Shown here in pieces: positions 6,821 through 13,688 of a stretch of 16,424 bases of DNA. Below the pieces are notes generated by a model that saw only the letters and a program-made list of their open reading frames with translations, ran no database searches and was not told the origin of the DNA. The stretch's first letter is position 1; each line of letters starts with the position of its first letter. This DNA comes from Candidatus Aegiribacteria sp. (GTDB lineage Bacteria; Fermentibacterota; Fermentibacteria; Fermentibacterales; Fermentibacteraceae): contig JAIOSX010000152.1 of assembly GCA_021107345.1 (NCBI GenBank), positions 1 through 16,424 of the forward strand, in the 5' to 3' direction. The position numbers and the translations under genes are program-made.

Positions 6821-7528
6821 ATGTCTGACAGTAAAAACGACATCACAGGGTCACTTGAAGATTACCTCGAGACCATTTATATAATACTCGGCAGAAGTTC
6901 TGTTGCAAGGGTCAGGGACATCGCTGAGGAGATGCAGGTAAGCCCGGCTTCCGTTACGCCCGCCATGAAACGTCTTGCCGAAAAACAATTGATCAAATAT
7001 TCAAAACGTAATTATATAGAATTTACCGAAAAAGGGCTCTTCATAGCACGTCGCACTATGACACGTCACAATCTGCTATCCCGTTTCTTAAATGAAATCC
7101 TTGGAATAGACAGGGAACAGGCCGAAAATGACGCCTGCGAAATGGAACATTTCCTTTCCGGAAGTTCAATGGAGGGGCTTGCAGCATTTTTTGAATTCCA
7201 TGCAGCCTGTCCCGAATTTCAGATCCTTATAGATAAGGGATTCTCGAACTGCCTGGAAGATATTGAACTTATGCGCCTCGTAGATCTTGAACCGGGTTCT
7301 TCAAGAAGAGTCGCCCGGATAAACGCCGGACAACAGATAAGAAGACAGCTCATTGATTCGGGTTTTATCCAGGGAGCAAAGGTTATACTGATAAGACCGG
7401 GAGACACAGATCTACCGTTCATTGTTAATCTTGACGGATACGATCAGAAACTGTCCGCTAATATAGCTGAATGTATCCTTGTTCACCCCGACACCGAAGA
7501 AACAGGAGAAGATGATAATGAGGAATAG
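6821..7528 (+). CDS. DtxR/MntR-family metal-dependent repressor
   Basis: The 235-residue protein has an N-terminal winged HTH (about 12-72, with RVRDIAEEMQVSPASVTPAMKRL), a metal-binding dimerisation domain (73-150) and a C-terminal FeoA/SH3-like domain (about 155-223). Predicted metal ligands by family alignment are Asp14 and Glu17 (LEDYLETIY), His83 (TRHNLL) and the DACEMEH box (Cys106, Glu109, His110). The first pair matches manganese-type MntR, whereas Cys106 matches iron-type DtxR. The context (FeoB downstream) favours iron sensing. A perfect 18-bp operator overlaps the promoter. The ATG is preceded by AGAGGTG. Its 3' end overlaps the next gene by 11 nt. Confidence 0.9.
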   Translation: MSDSKNDITGSLEDYLETIYIILGRSSVARVRDIAEEMQVSPASVTPAMKRLAEKQLIKYSKRNYIEFTEKGLFIARRTMTRHNLLSRFLNEILGIDREQAENDACEMEHFLSGSSMEGLAAFFEFHAACPEFQILIDKGFSNCLEDIELMRLVDLEPGSSRRVARINAGQQIRRQLIDSGFIQGAKVILIRPGDTDLPFIVNLDGYDQKLSANIAECILVHPDTEETGEDDNEE

Positions 7529-8138
7529 AAGGGGAAGGAAACGCATCAGAGAAAGAAGACCCAGAAGAACAAATCCTGTCAAACCCGGCTATCCCCTGAC
7601 CATGGCATTATCCGATGAATACGTGAGGGTTGTTACAATAACCACAGACCACGCTGCGGAAAGCAGGCTTGTCAGCATGGGTATCAACCCCGGCGCCCTT
7701 CTTCACATTATCTCTACCTCAGGAAGTGGTCCTATCGTTGTGGCAAGAGACGAAACAAGGTTCGGAATTGACAGGAAGACCGCGTGGCATGTCAGGGTAG
7801 TGCCGGCTTCTTCCGACTACCTTCATGCTTCGTATCCGCTTTTCTGTGATGATAACTGCAGGGGCTGTTCTTACAGAACCGAGATGATGAAGGCCGAGTA
7901 CGGGGAAAGCATCACTCTCCAGATGCTGAAGGAAGGAGAAACCGGCACGGTTGTCTCCATAAGAGGCAGAGGCGTAACGGTCACCAGGCTCAGAAATATT
8001 GGGATCACTAAGGGAACAGAGATAAGAATGGTCCGCAACATGCAGCATCCCGACTCAGTGATCGTTGAACTAGAAGGGAAACAAATGGAGATTGCGGGAT
8101 GGGACGCGCTGCATGTTATTCTTGAGGTAAACCGATGA
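7518..8138 (+). CDS. feoA: Tandem FeoA-domain protein with Cys motif linker
   Basis: I chose the ATG at 7518 because AGGAGA lies 8 nt upstream; a nearby ATG at 7512 is too close to it. The 206-residue product has an Arg/Lys-rich N-terminal tail (2-22), a first FeoA-like SH3 domain (about 24-97, with SRLVSMGINPGALLHII), a linker holding C110-x3-C114-x2-C117, and a second FeoA-like domain (about 131-204, with VTRLRNIGITKGTEIRMV). Standard FeoA is about 75-90 residues with one such domain, so this is a fusion. FeoA works at the cytoplasmic face with FeoB in ferrous iron uptake. The Cys trio could bind iron or an Fe-S cluster and give FeoC-like sensing, but that is inference. It overlaps the repressor gene by 11 nt and feoB by 4 nt. 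Confidence 0.85.
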   Translation: MRNRRGRKRIRERRPRRTNPVKPGYPLTMALSDEYVRVVTITTDHAAESRLVSMGINPGALLHIISTSGSGPIVVARDETRFGIDRKTAWHVRVVPASSDYLHASYPLFCDDNCRGCSYRTEMMKAEYGESITLQMLKEGETGTVVSIRGRGVTVTRLRNIGITKGTEIRMVRNMQHPDSVIVELEGKQMEIAGWDALHVILEVNR

Positions 8139-10228
8139 ATCACAGTATTCCGGTTATTGCCCTGGCTGGAAACCCGAACTCCGGCAAAACCTCCATATTC
8201 AATGCACTTACCGGTGCAAAGCAGCATGTGGCGAACTACCCCGGAATCACTGTGGAGATCAAAGAAGGGAAAGCCCATTCGGGTGAGTTTAGCGCTGAAG
8301 TTATCGACCTGCCGGGAACGTATAGCCTCACCCCCTATTCCCCGGATGAGGTTGCCGCAAGGGATTACCTTCTGGAACAGCACCCGGATGTGGTTATCCA
8401 TGTTGTGGACGCTTCCAACCTTGAACGGAACCTCTATCTGACTACTCAGCTTATGGAGCTGGGTGTACCTGTACTGATTGCTCTTAACATGATCGACATA
8501 GCTGAAGCAAGGGGAATAAGGATCGATTCGGAGGGTCTTTCTCGAATATTGGGGATACCTGTAGTACGCACCATAGCCAACCGGGGAACAGGCTCCGACG
8601 AACTTCTGCAGAAAGCTATGAGTATGGCAATAAAAGGGGCCAATTGGGTTCCGATAGATCTTTCTTACGGACAGGCTTCAGATGATGCTCTGCGGATTCT
8701 TGAGAAAATAATCAGGGAAACGGAACTCCTCTCGGATATGGTACCTCCGGGGTGGCTCGCGCTGAGGCTGCTGGAACAGGATTCACATACGATCAGCAGG
8801 ATCGAGAAACTGAATTCGGAAGCAGGAGATGAAATTCTGGACATGTCAGCTGATCTGGCAGACAGAATATTCAGAGAGATGAACGATGAAACCGAGGGTG
8901 TTATCGCCGATCACAGATACGGGTTTGTAGCAGGTGTCGTCAAGCGGATTAAAAGCCATTCAACGCTGAACAGAGTATACCTTTCGGACAGGATAGACAG
9001 GTTTCTGACGAATCCCTTTCTTGGTCCTGTTGTCATGGCTGCCATACTGTTCGGTCTTTTCCAGTTTACATTCTTCATAAGCAGTACACCTATCTCATTG
9101 ATGGAAGGGTTCTTCAGCTGGCTACATACCGTCGCATGGAACTTACTGCCTGAGGGATTGATCAGATCAATGGTAGTCAGCGGAGCCATCGACGGTGTCG
9201 GAGGTGTAGTCGGTTTTGTGCCCCTTATCATGTTCATGTTCTTTTTCATATCCATTCTTGAGGACACCGGCTATATGGCCAGAATAGCGTTCCTGATGGA
9301 CAGAATATTCCGGAAATTCGGTCTTCACGGAAATTCCATCGTCCCCTTCATCGTTTCGGGAGGGATCAGTGGTGGATGCGCGGTGCCGGGCATAATGGCC
9401 GCCAGAACACTCAGGGATCCCAGGGAACGAATCGCTACTATACTCTCCGTCCCCTTCATGAACTGCGGTGCAAAACTTCCGATATACGCCCTCCTTATAG
9501 CAGCCTTCTTCTCAGCCCATGAAGGTTTGATGCTGTTTCTGCTTATTCTCATTTCATGGACATTCGCATTGCTTTCCGCCAGGATGCTGCGTTCCACCAT
9601 ACTGAAGGGTGAATCAACCTCATTCGTTCTTGAGCTTCCCCCCTACAGGCTTCCTTCAATGAAAAGCCTCCTCATACATATGTGGGAGAGAACTTGGCTA
9701 TATCTGAGGAAGGCTGGAACCGTTATCCTGTTTGCCTCTATTGTGATGTGGGCTCTGATGACATTCCCTGCTCTGCCGGCCGATCAGGCGTCATCACTGA
9801 CCGATAACGAACTTGCGCAGGCAAGACTGTCGTATTCCATTGCCGGAAGAGCCGGCAGGGCATTCGAGGGCATCACGAAACCACTTATGGGATTTGACTG
9901 GAAAACCGATGTAGCACTTATCGGCGGATTCGCTGCCAAGGAGATTGTGGTTTCCACTCTTGGCACGGTCTATTCAATGGGAGATATTGACGCCGATGAT
10001 TCATCATCCCTTTCGGAGAGACTGGCGGGCGAGGAGGGCTGGAACCCTGTACTGGCGTTTGCCCTCATCATGTTCACAATGCTCTACATTCCTTGTATAG
10101 CTACCGTTGCTGTCATCAAGCGTGAGACCCATTCATGGAAATGGGCTGGATTTGCCATTATCTACACAACAGGCGCTGCGGCGATTGTCGCGACAGCCAC
10201 ATACCAGATAGGGATGCTGTTCTACTGA
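8135..10228 (+). CDS. feoB: Ferrous iron transporter FeoB
   Basis: This 697-residue protein imports Fe2+ across the inner membrane. The N-terminal G domain shows G1 GNPNSGKTS (12-20), G3 DLPG (58-61) and G4 NMID (118-121). A GDI-like helical spacer (about 170-270) follows. The membrane part then starts near 290, with the two gate repeats and their conserved Cys residues in ISGGCAVPGIMAARTL and SVPFMNCGAKLPIYAL. The C-terminus has YIPCIATVAVIKRE and ends in a hydrophobic helix. The length is normal for FeoB without a FeoC fusion. It starts at an ATGA overlap with the FeoA gene. Codons 626-697 lie in the left copy of a 264-bp direct repeat, so its 3' end may have been exchanged when the hip module arrived. 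The reading frame is intact. Confidence 0.97.
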   Translation: MNHSIPVIALAGNPNSGKTSIFNALTGAKQHVANYPGITVEIKEGKAHSGEFSAEVIDLPGTYSLTPYSPDEVAARDYLLEQHPDVVIHVVDASNLERNLYLTTQLMELGVPVLIALNMIDIAEARGIRIDSEGLSRILGIPVVRTIANRGTGSDELLQKAMSMAIKGANWVPIDLSYGQASDDALRILEKIIRETELLSDMVPPGWLALRLLEQDSHTISRIEKLNSEAGDEILDMSADLADRIFREMNDETEGVIADHRYGFVAGVVKRIKSHSTLNRVYLSDRIDRFLTNPFLGPVVMAAILFGLFQFTFFISSTPISLMEGFFSWLHTVAWNLLPEGLIRSMVVSGAIDGVGGVVGFVPLIMFMFFFISILEDTGYMARIAFLMDRIFRKFGLHGNSIVPFIVSGGISGGCAVPGIMAARTLRDPRERIATILSVPFMNCGAKLPIYALLIAAFFSAHEGLMLFLLILISWTFALLSARMLRSTILKGESTSFVLELPPYRLPSMKSLLIHMWERTWLYLRKAGTVILFASIVMWALMTFPALPADQASSLTDNELAQARLSYSIAGRAGRAFEGITKPLMGFDWKTDVALIGGFAAKEIVVSTLGTVYSMGDIDADDSSSLSERLAGEEGWNPVLAFALIMFTMLYIPCIATVAVIKRETHSWKWAGFAIIYTTGAAAIVATATYQIGMLFY

Positions 10229-10273
10229 CATAACCGGGGCTGTCTCAGATTACAAATCCAGGTTCGAGCATGG
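10010..10273. repeat. 264-bp direct repeat, left copy (feoB end plus glgC tail scrap)
   Basis: This segment matches 12089-12352 without gaps, with about 24 differences by hand count (about 91% identity). It covers the last 72 codons and stop of the intact feoB, the 16-nt convergent spacer, and 29 nt identical to the 3' end of glgC (minus strand, encoding the last 8-9 codons and stop). Homology stops abruptly after 10273. Continuing leftwards there is weaker similarity to about 9992 after a 1-bp gap. Confidence 0.95.
10245..10273 (-). pseudogene. glgC 3' tail fragment
   Basis: On the minus strand this encodes the end of GlgC (MLEPGFVI, stop) and is identical to the end of the intact gene at 12324-12352. 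The rest of glgC is absent. It marks the left junction of the inserted hip module. Confidence 0.85.
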
Positions 10274-10331
10274 GAGGGTTAAGAAGAAGCTGGACGATGA
10301 GTCAATTTTTCCTGTTACAGAGGGCCTATAT

Positions 10332-10349
10332 TTACTGCTGCAACAGTAA
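10332..10349 (+). promoter_or_regulatory. hipB operator copy 1
   Basis: TTACTG-CTGCAA-CAGTAA is an inverted repeat with a 6-bp centre. It is the first of three with the shared form TTACTGCT-N4-CAGTAATAT, and the most distal from hipB. Confidence 0.65.
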
Positions 10350-10403
10350 TATTCACAATGATTCAAGCAGATATCATGTGATCATAGCGATAACCCATGA
10401 TAA

Positions 10404-10421
10404 TTACTGCTTTGTCAGTAA
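10404..10421 (+). promoter_or_regulatory. hipB operator copy 2
   Basis: TTACTG-CTTTGT-CAGTAA starts exactly 72 bp after copy 1. The arms extend to 7 bp (ATTACTG/CAGTAAT). No similarity to the other copies exists outside the operator itself. Confidence 0.65.
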
Positions 10422-10425
10422 TATA

Positions 10426-10440
10426 TCGGGTATTACCCGA
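10426..10440 (+). promoter_or_regulatory. Additional palindrome between operators
   Basis: TCGGGTATTACCCGA is a perfect 7-bp inverted repeat with a 1-bp centre, lying between operator 2 and the hipB -35 element. It has no T-tract, so it is not a terminator. It may be a second factor's site or chance. Confidence 0.35.
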
Positions 10441-10449
10441 GCACAGCTC

Positions 10450-10477
10450 TTGACCCTTACTTGATATTGAATATTTT
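10450..10477 (+). promoter_or_regulatory. Promoter of the hip operon
   Basis: TTGACC, a 16-bp spacer and TATTTT precede hipB. The -10 hexamer abuts and partly overlaps operator 3, and the predicted start site (near 10484) falls at that operator's centre, as expected for autorepression by HipB. Confidence 0.5.
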
Positions 10478-10493
10478 ACTGCTATGACAGTAA
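10476..10493 (+). promoter_or_regulatory. hipB operator copy 3
   Basis: TTACTG-CTATGA-CAGTAA starts exactly 72 bp after copy 2 and ends 16 nt before the hipB ATG. It overlaps the promoter's -10/start region. Confidence 0.7.
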
Positions 10494-10509
10494 TATTGGA
10501 AGGATCATA

Positions 10510-10770
10510 ATGATAAATCTTGAACAGATCATGGGAAGACTGGGTGAACTCGTACGTTTTCATCGGCGAAATGCTGCTTTAACACAGATTCAGCTGGCCG
10601 ACCTGGCCGGGGTTGGCAAGTCTACTGTCTACGATATCGAGAAGGGAAAGATCACTGTACAGGTCGACAAACTCTTCGCTGTACTTGCCACAATGAATAT
10701 TGATGTACATTTTTCGGGACCGCTGGGCGCTGCATTCGAGAAAAGGTCTGTACCTGGAGACATCGGATAA
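10510..10770 (+). CDS. hipB: HipB-type antitoxin, XRE-family repressor
   Basis: The 86-residue protein is almost entirely an HTH_3 (Xre/Cro) fold. Residues 24-47 (LTQIQLADLAGVGKSTVYDIEKGK) are the helix-turn-helix, and KLFAVLATMNIDVHFSGP is the following helix/strand typical of the y4mF-type HipB group (TIGR03070). In Hip systems HipB dimers bind operators, repress their own operon and hold the kinase inactive. The ATG is preceded by AAGGA at 7 nt. hipS starts 12 nt after its stop. Three matching inverted repeats upstream are likely its operators. Confidence 0.9.
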   Translation: MINLEQIMGRLGELVRFHRRNAALTQIQLADLAGVGKSTVYDIEKGKITVQVDKLFAVLATMNIDVHFSGPLGAAFEKRSVPGDIG

Positions 10771-10782
10771 GGGAGTTCTATC

Positions 10783-11106
10783 ATGTTGGAACCTGTAAGA
10801 CTGGCAAAAGTGTTCATGCACGGCAAGTGCGCTGGTATACTTGAGGAGTGGGTGGCCAACAGGAAATACAGATTTGTTTACATTGATGGCTACGAAGGCC
10901 CTCCGATATCGCTCACGATGCCTACAGCGAAAGCAACCCATGAATTCTCGAGGTTCCCTGCTTTTTTCGACGGACTCCTGCCAGAGGGTGAGATGCTTGA
11001 AGGACTTCTTCGGCAGCAGAAGATCGACCGTTACGACTCCTTTGCGCAGCTCATGGCCGTCGGTAGTGAACTAGTCGGTGCAGTAACCGTTGAGGAGATC
11101 CTGTGA
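10783..11106 (+). CDS. hipS: HipS-like protein (stand-alone HipA N-subdomain 1)
   Basis: The 107-residue product corresponds to the N-terminal domain of HipA (couple_hipA, TIGR03071) expressed as a separate protein. It has YRFVYIDGYEGPPISLTMP (29-47), the signature FFDGLLPEGEMLEGLL (61-76) and SFAQLMAVGSELVGAV (86-101). In the HipBST system of enteropathogenic E. coli the equivalent small protein HipS, not HipB, neutralises the HipT kinase. By analogy this is an antitoxin. The Trp reported to enter the HipT active site in E. coli HipS has no obvious counterpart near the LLPEG motif here; the only Trp is at 23. The ATG follows AGGGAG. The stop overlaps the GTG start of hipT (GTGA). Confidence 0.85.
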   Translation: MLEPVRLAKVFMHGKCAGILEEWVANRKYRFVYIDGYEGPPISLTMPTAKATHEFSRFPAFFDGLLPEGEMLEGLLRQQKIDRYDSFAQLMAVGSELVGAVTVEEIL

Positions 11107-12062
11107 ATCGGTGTCCCATCACATACGAGGAGTGTGGCGTATGTCCTTACTCACAACGGGGGTTGCACCTGCTGAACAAAAAACTCTCAAACCTCAAACC
11201 ATTCCCTCTTACAGCCTCAGAACAGCGAAGGGAGGCACTCGTTCGGGCAGGTAAGATATCGATTCAAGGTGTCCAGCCGAAACTCAGCGCACGACTCAGC
11301 GTAAAGGGATCCGTTTTCCAGATAGTGGATAAGGGAGGACACTATATCCTCAAGCCGCAACACAGCACATACCCCGAATTGCCGGAAAATGAATGTCTTA
11401 CCATGCATCTGGCTGACATCGCATGTTTGAATGTTCCGCTGAACGGGTTGGTGTACTCCAAAGATGATACTCTAATATACTTCATAAGACGTTTTGATCG
11501 AGCCGGCAAAGCCAGGAAGCTTGCCACGGAGGACTTTGCACAACTCAGCGGTAAAGATCGAGATACTAAATACAGCTTCAGTATGGAAAGAATAATCGCA
11601 CTTCTTGAACAGCACTGCACGTTTCCCGCTGTTGAGAAAGCAAAACTATTCCGAAGATCTCTCTTCAGCTTCCTGATCGGTAATGAGGACATGCATTTGA
11701 AGAATTTTTCCCTTATTCGACATGACGATATGATCGAGCTATCACCTATGTACGACAGCCTGAACACGACAATCGCTTTCCAGGCAATGGGAAAACCACT
11801 TGAGGAGATTGAGGAGCTTGCTTTACCACTAAGAGGAAAAAAACAAAGGCTGACACGAAAAGACTGGATCGATTACTTCGGGCGGGACATTCTACAGCTT
11901 ACCACAAAAGTGATAAACGATTGTTTGCAGACATTCGCGGCATCTGTACCTGAGTGGCATGGTCTTATCACGATCAGTTTCCTGTCCGATCCCATGAAGA
12001 CGCTCTATTCTGAACTGTTGCAACGACGTTGTGCTGTGCTGCAACTTAGAACAAAACTTTAA
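11103..12062 (+). CDS. hipT: HipT-like serine/threonine kinase toxin
   Basis: The 319-residue protein is a HipA-fold kinase lacking N-subdomain 1. The Gly-rich loop KISIQGVQPKLSARL (51-65) contains the candidate autophosphorylation Ser53 in an S-I-Q arrangement. Lys84 (HYILKPQ) should bind ATP. The catalytic loop is GNEDMHLKNFSL (193-204), with Asp196 as base, and the Mg-binding Asp is in SPMYDSLNT (Asp218). All catalytic residues look intact, so the toxin should be active. E. coli HipT phosphorylates tryptophanyl-tRNA synthetase and K-12 HipA glutamyl-tRNA synthetase; the target here is unknown. The N-terminus (CPITYEECGVC) has three Cys residues. The start is GTG overlapping the hipS stop. 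A feoB 3' fragment begins about 25 nt after its stop, with no terminator seen. Confidence 0.9.
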   Translation: MNRCPITYEECGVCPYSQRGLHLLNKKLSNLKPFPLTASEQRREALVRAGKISIQGVQPKLSARLSVKGSVFQIVDKGGHYILKPQHSTYPELPENECLTMHLADIACLNVPLNGLVYSKDDTLIYFIRRFDRAGKARKLATEDFAQLSGKDRDTKYSFSMERIIALLEQHCTFPAVEKAKLFRRSLFSFLIGNEDMHLKNFSLIRHDDMIELSPMYDSLNTTIAFQAMGKPLEEIEELALPLRGKKQRLTRKDWIDYFGRDILQLTTKVINDCLQTFAASVPEWHGLITISFLSDPMKTLYSELLQRRCAVLQLRTKL

Positions 12063-12088
12063 TGGATCAGCCGATGAGTTCCTGAACA

Positions 12089-12307
12089 CTTTCGGAAAGG
12101 CTGGCAGATGAGGAAGGATAGAACCCTGTACTGGCGTTTGCCCTTATCATGTTCACAATGCTGTACATTCCATGTATCGCCACCATCGCTATCATCAAGC
12201 GTGAGACCCATTCATGGAAATGGGCTGGATTTGCTATTATCTACACAACAGGCGCTGCGGCGATTGTCGCGACACCCTCGTACCAGATAGAAATGCTGTT
12301 CTACTGA
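12089..12307 (+). pseudogene. feoB 3' fragment with nonsense codon
   Basis: In the feoB frame this reads LSERLADEEG, then a TAG at 12119-12121 where intact feoB has Trp. The frame then runs on through NPVLAFALIMFTMLYIPC to a TGA aligned with the true feoB stop. Other changes include Gly to Asp, two Val to Ile, Ala to Pro, Thr to Ser and Gly to Glu. There is no start codon or ribosome binding site, so it is not expressed as protein. Confidence 0.9.
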
Positions 12308-12352
12308 CATTACCGGGGCTATCTCAGATTACAAATCCAGGTTCGAGCATGG
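12089..12352. repeat. 264-bp direct repeat, right copy
   Basis: This is the partner of 10010-10273. It holds a feoB 3' remnant, the convergent spacer, and the last codons of the intact glgC. It has no indels relative to the left copy. Eleven of the 18 changed codons are silent. Confidence 0.95.
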
Positions 12353-13586
12353 TATTCTTGGGTATGACAATGATGCCTTCGCGAATACAGAAGAGCTCCG
12401 AAGAGTATTCCTGAATCCCCTCTTTGTTCTCGAGCCTGCACCCATCGCCTATCCTGGCATTCTTATCGATGATCGCGTTTTTTATTATACAGTTCTCCCC
12501 AATTCCCAGCGGCAGCATCTCCCTGTGAATATTCCTGGGATCAAGGTAATGTCCCTCCCAGTAATCCGAACCGATGAATACGCATCTTTCCATAACGGTT
12601 CCGTTTCGAACCTTTCCGCGCAGCCCCACAATACAATCGCTGAAAGATACTCCGCTTACATCGGAAGCATCACATATGATCGTATTATTCAAACTGCATT
12701 TATCTATCCTCGCCCCGGGTAGAGCCCTTGCCCGGGTATAAAGCGGAGAAAAACTTGTATACATATCAAAGTCCGGGTCGGGACCTGCCATATCCAGATT
12801 GGCCTTGAAAAAACTGGAGATGGTTCCGATATCGGACCAGTACCCGTCGAACATATGTGAAGCCACTCTGTATGAACCTATGGAATGCGGTATGATCTCC
12901 TTTCCGAAATCGATGACATCAGGTTCCTTCTCAAGCACCTCCCTTAGAATATCTGGAGAGAACATGTAGATCCCCATGCTTCCCAGATAGGGCCTGGAAG
13001 CGGTGGTTCCTTCCTGAGTGCTTATCAGATCTTCCAGGTCGTTTTCCGATGGCTTTTCTCTGAACTCGGTGATAAGGCCGTCATCGCCCACTTTCATAAT
13101 ACCCAGAGATGGAGCCTCGGCAGCGGTAACCGGTTTGGTTGCGATGGTAATATCAGCATTACTGTTTTCATGGTATCTGGCAAATTCGATGAAATCCATT
13201 CTATAAAGCTGATCTCCTGAAAGAATAAGGACCAGATCCGGATGCTGGGTGTTGATATACTTGAGACTCTTTCTGACCGCATCTGCGGTTCCCTGGAACC
13301 ACTCCCTGTTTGTATCGGTCTGCTCGGCTGCGAGAATGGAAACAAAACCGTGTGTAAACCTGTCAAACCTGTATGTAAGCGCCACGTGCCTGTTAAGACT
13401 CTCACTGTTATACTGTGTAAGGACAAGCATATGCCTGATCTGATCGTTGATGCAATTTGAAATCGGGATATCTATCAGCCTGTACTTACCGCCTATCGGA
13501 ACCGCAGGTTTGCTCCTGTCTCGAGTAAGGGGAAAGAGTCTGGTTCCCCTTCCTCCCCCAAGAATCACCGCAATTATCCTTCTCAT
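12324..13586 (-). CDS. glgC: Glucose-1-phosphate adenylyltransferase
   Basis: GlgC makes ADP-glucose from glucose-1-phosphate and ATP, the committed step of bacterial glycogen synthesis. The 420-residue protein shows the pyrophosphorylase motif LGGGRGTRLFPLT (9-21), the active-site region WFQGTADAVRKSL (96-108), SGDQLYRMD (123-131), FREKP (175-179), DGYWSDIGT (247-255) and a C-terminal left-handed beta-helix domain (about 290-420). The KYRLIDIPISNC pattern and RLFPLT start resemble the plant/cyanobacterial type. I chose the ATG at 13586 because GGGAGGA stands just upstream; a longer frame to 13625 lacks one. Its last codons lie in the right direct repeat. It is convergent with feoB and has no other glycogen gene beside it in this window. 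Confidence 0.95.
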   Translation of the reverse strand: MRRIIAVILGGGRGTRLFPLTRDRSKPAVPIGGKYRLIDIPISNCINDQIRHMLVLTQYNSESLNRHVALTYRFDRFTHGFVSILAAEQTDTNREWFQGTADAVRKSLKYINTQHPDLVLILSGDQLYRMDFIEFARYHENSNADITIATKPVTAAEAPSLGIMKVGDDGLITEFREKPSENDLEDLISTQEGTTASRPYLGSMGIYMFSPDILREVLEKEPDVIDFGKEIIPHSIGSYRVASHMFDGYWSDIGTISSFFKANLDMAGPDPDFDMYTSFSPLYTRARALPGARIDKCSLNNTIICDASDVSGVSFSDCIVGLRGKVRNGTVMERCVFIGSDYWEGHYLDPRNIHREMLPLGIGENCIIKNAIIDKNARIGDGCRLENKEGIQEYSSELFCIREGIIVIPKNTMLEPGFVI

Positions 13587-13612
13587 CTGTCCTCCCTGAT
13601 TATTCCTATGGC

Positions 13613-13641
13613 AATAGAACAACACAGTGGATTAGAGTCAA
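13613..13641 (-). promoter_or_regulatory. Promoter of glgC
   Basis: The minus strand has TTGACT, 17 bp, TCTATT, with a predicted leader of about 20 nt before the Shine-Dalgarno sequence and ATG at 13586. The -10 matches at 4 of 6 positions. Confidence 0.5.
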
Positions 13642-13688
13642 GGCGGGGGAATGCCCACAATCCAAATATTAACAAATTAATCAAATAC

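Larger units (their letters stand above)
10274..12069 (+). mobile_element. Inserted hipBST islet between feoB and glgC
   Basis: About 1.8 kb of unique DNA, holding the operators, hipB, hipS and hipT, lies between two direct repeats of the feoB-glgC junction. No transposase, integrase or terminal inverted repeat is present. Boundaries are set by where repeat homology stops: sharp at 10273/10274, less sharp near 12069-12088. The arrangement fits integration by homologous recombination, for example of a circular molecule carrying the junction, rather than transposition. Confidence 0.75.

Noticed and set aside
10270..10464. Small rightward ORF between feoB and hipB
   Set aside because: It begins inside the duplicated glgC tail, runs through the operators and promoter, and has no ribosome binding site. 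It appears to be a chance frame.
10332..10493. A small CRISPR-like array from three regularly spaced repeats
   Set aside because: The units are palindromic operators of 18 bp next to a repressor gene, and there are no cas genes. The 72-bp spacing is explained better by operator phasing.
10274..12069. The hip islet as an insertion sequence or integron cassette
   Set aside because: There is no transposase, no terminal inverted repeats and no attC-like site. The flanking repeats are 264 bp of core-gene sequence, far longer than a target-site duplication.
12089..12307. Expression of the feoB fragment through recoding of TAG
   Set aside because: No start codon, ribosome binding site or N-terminal part exists, and the same gene is intact at 8135-10228. 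It is a remnant.
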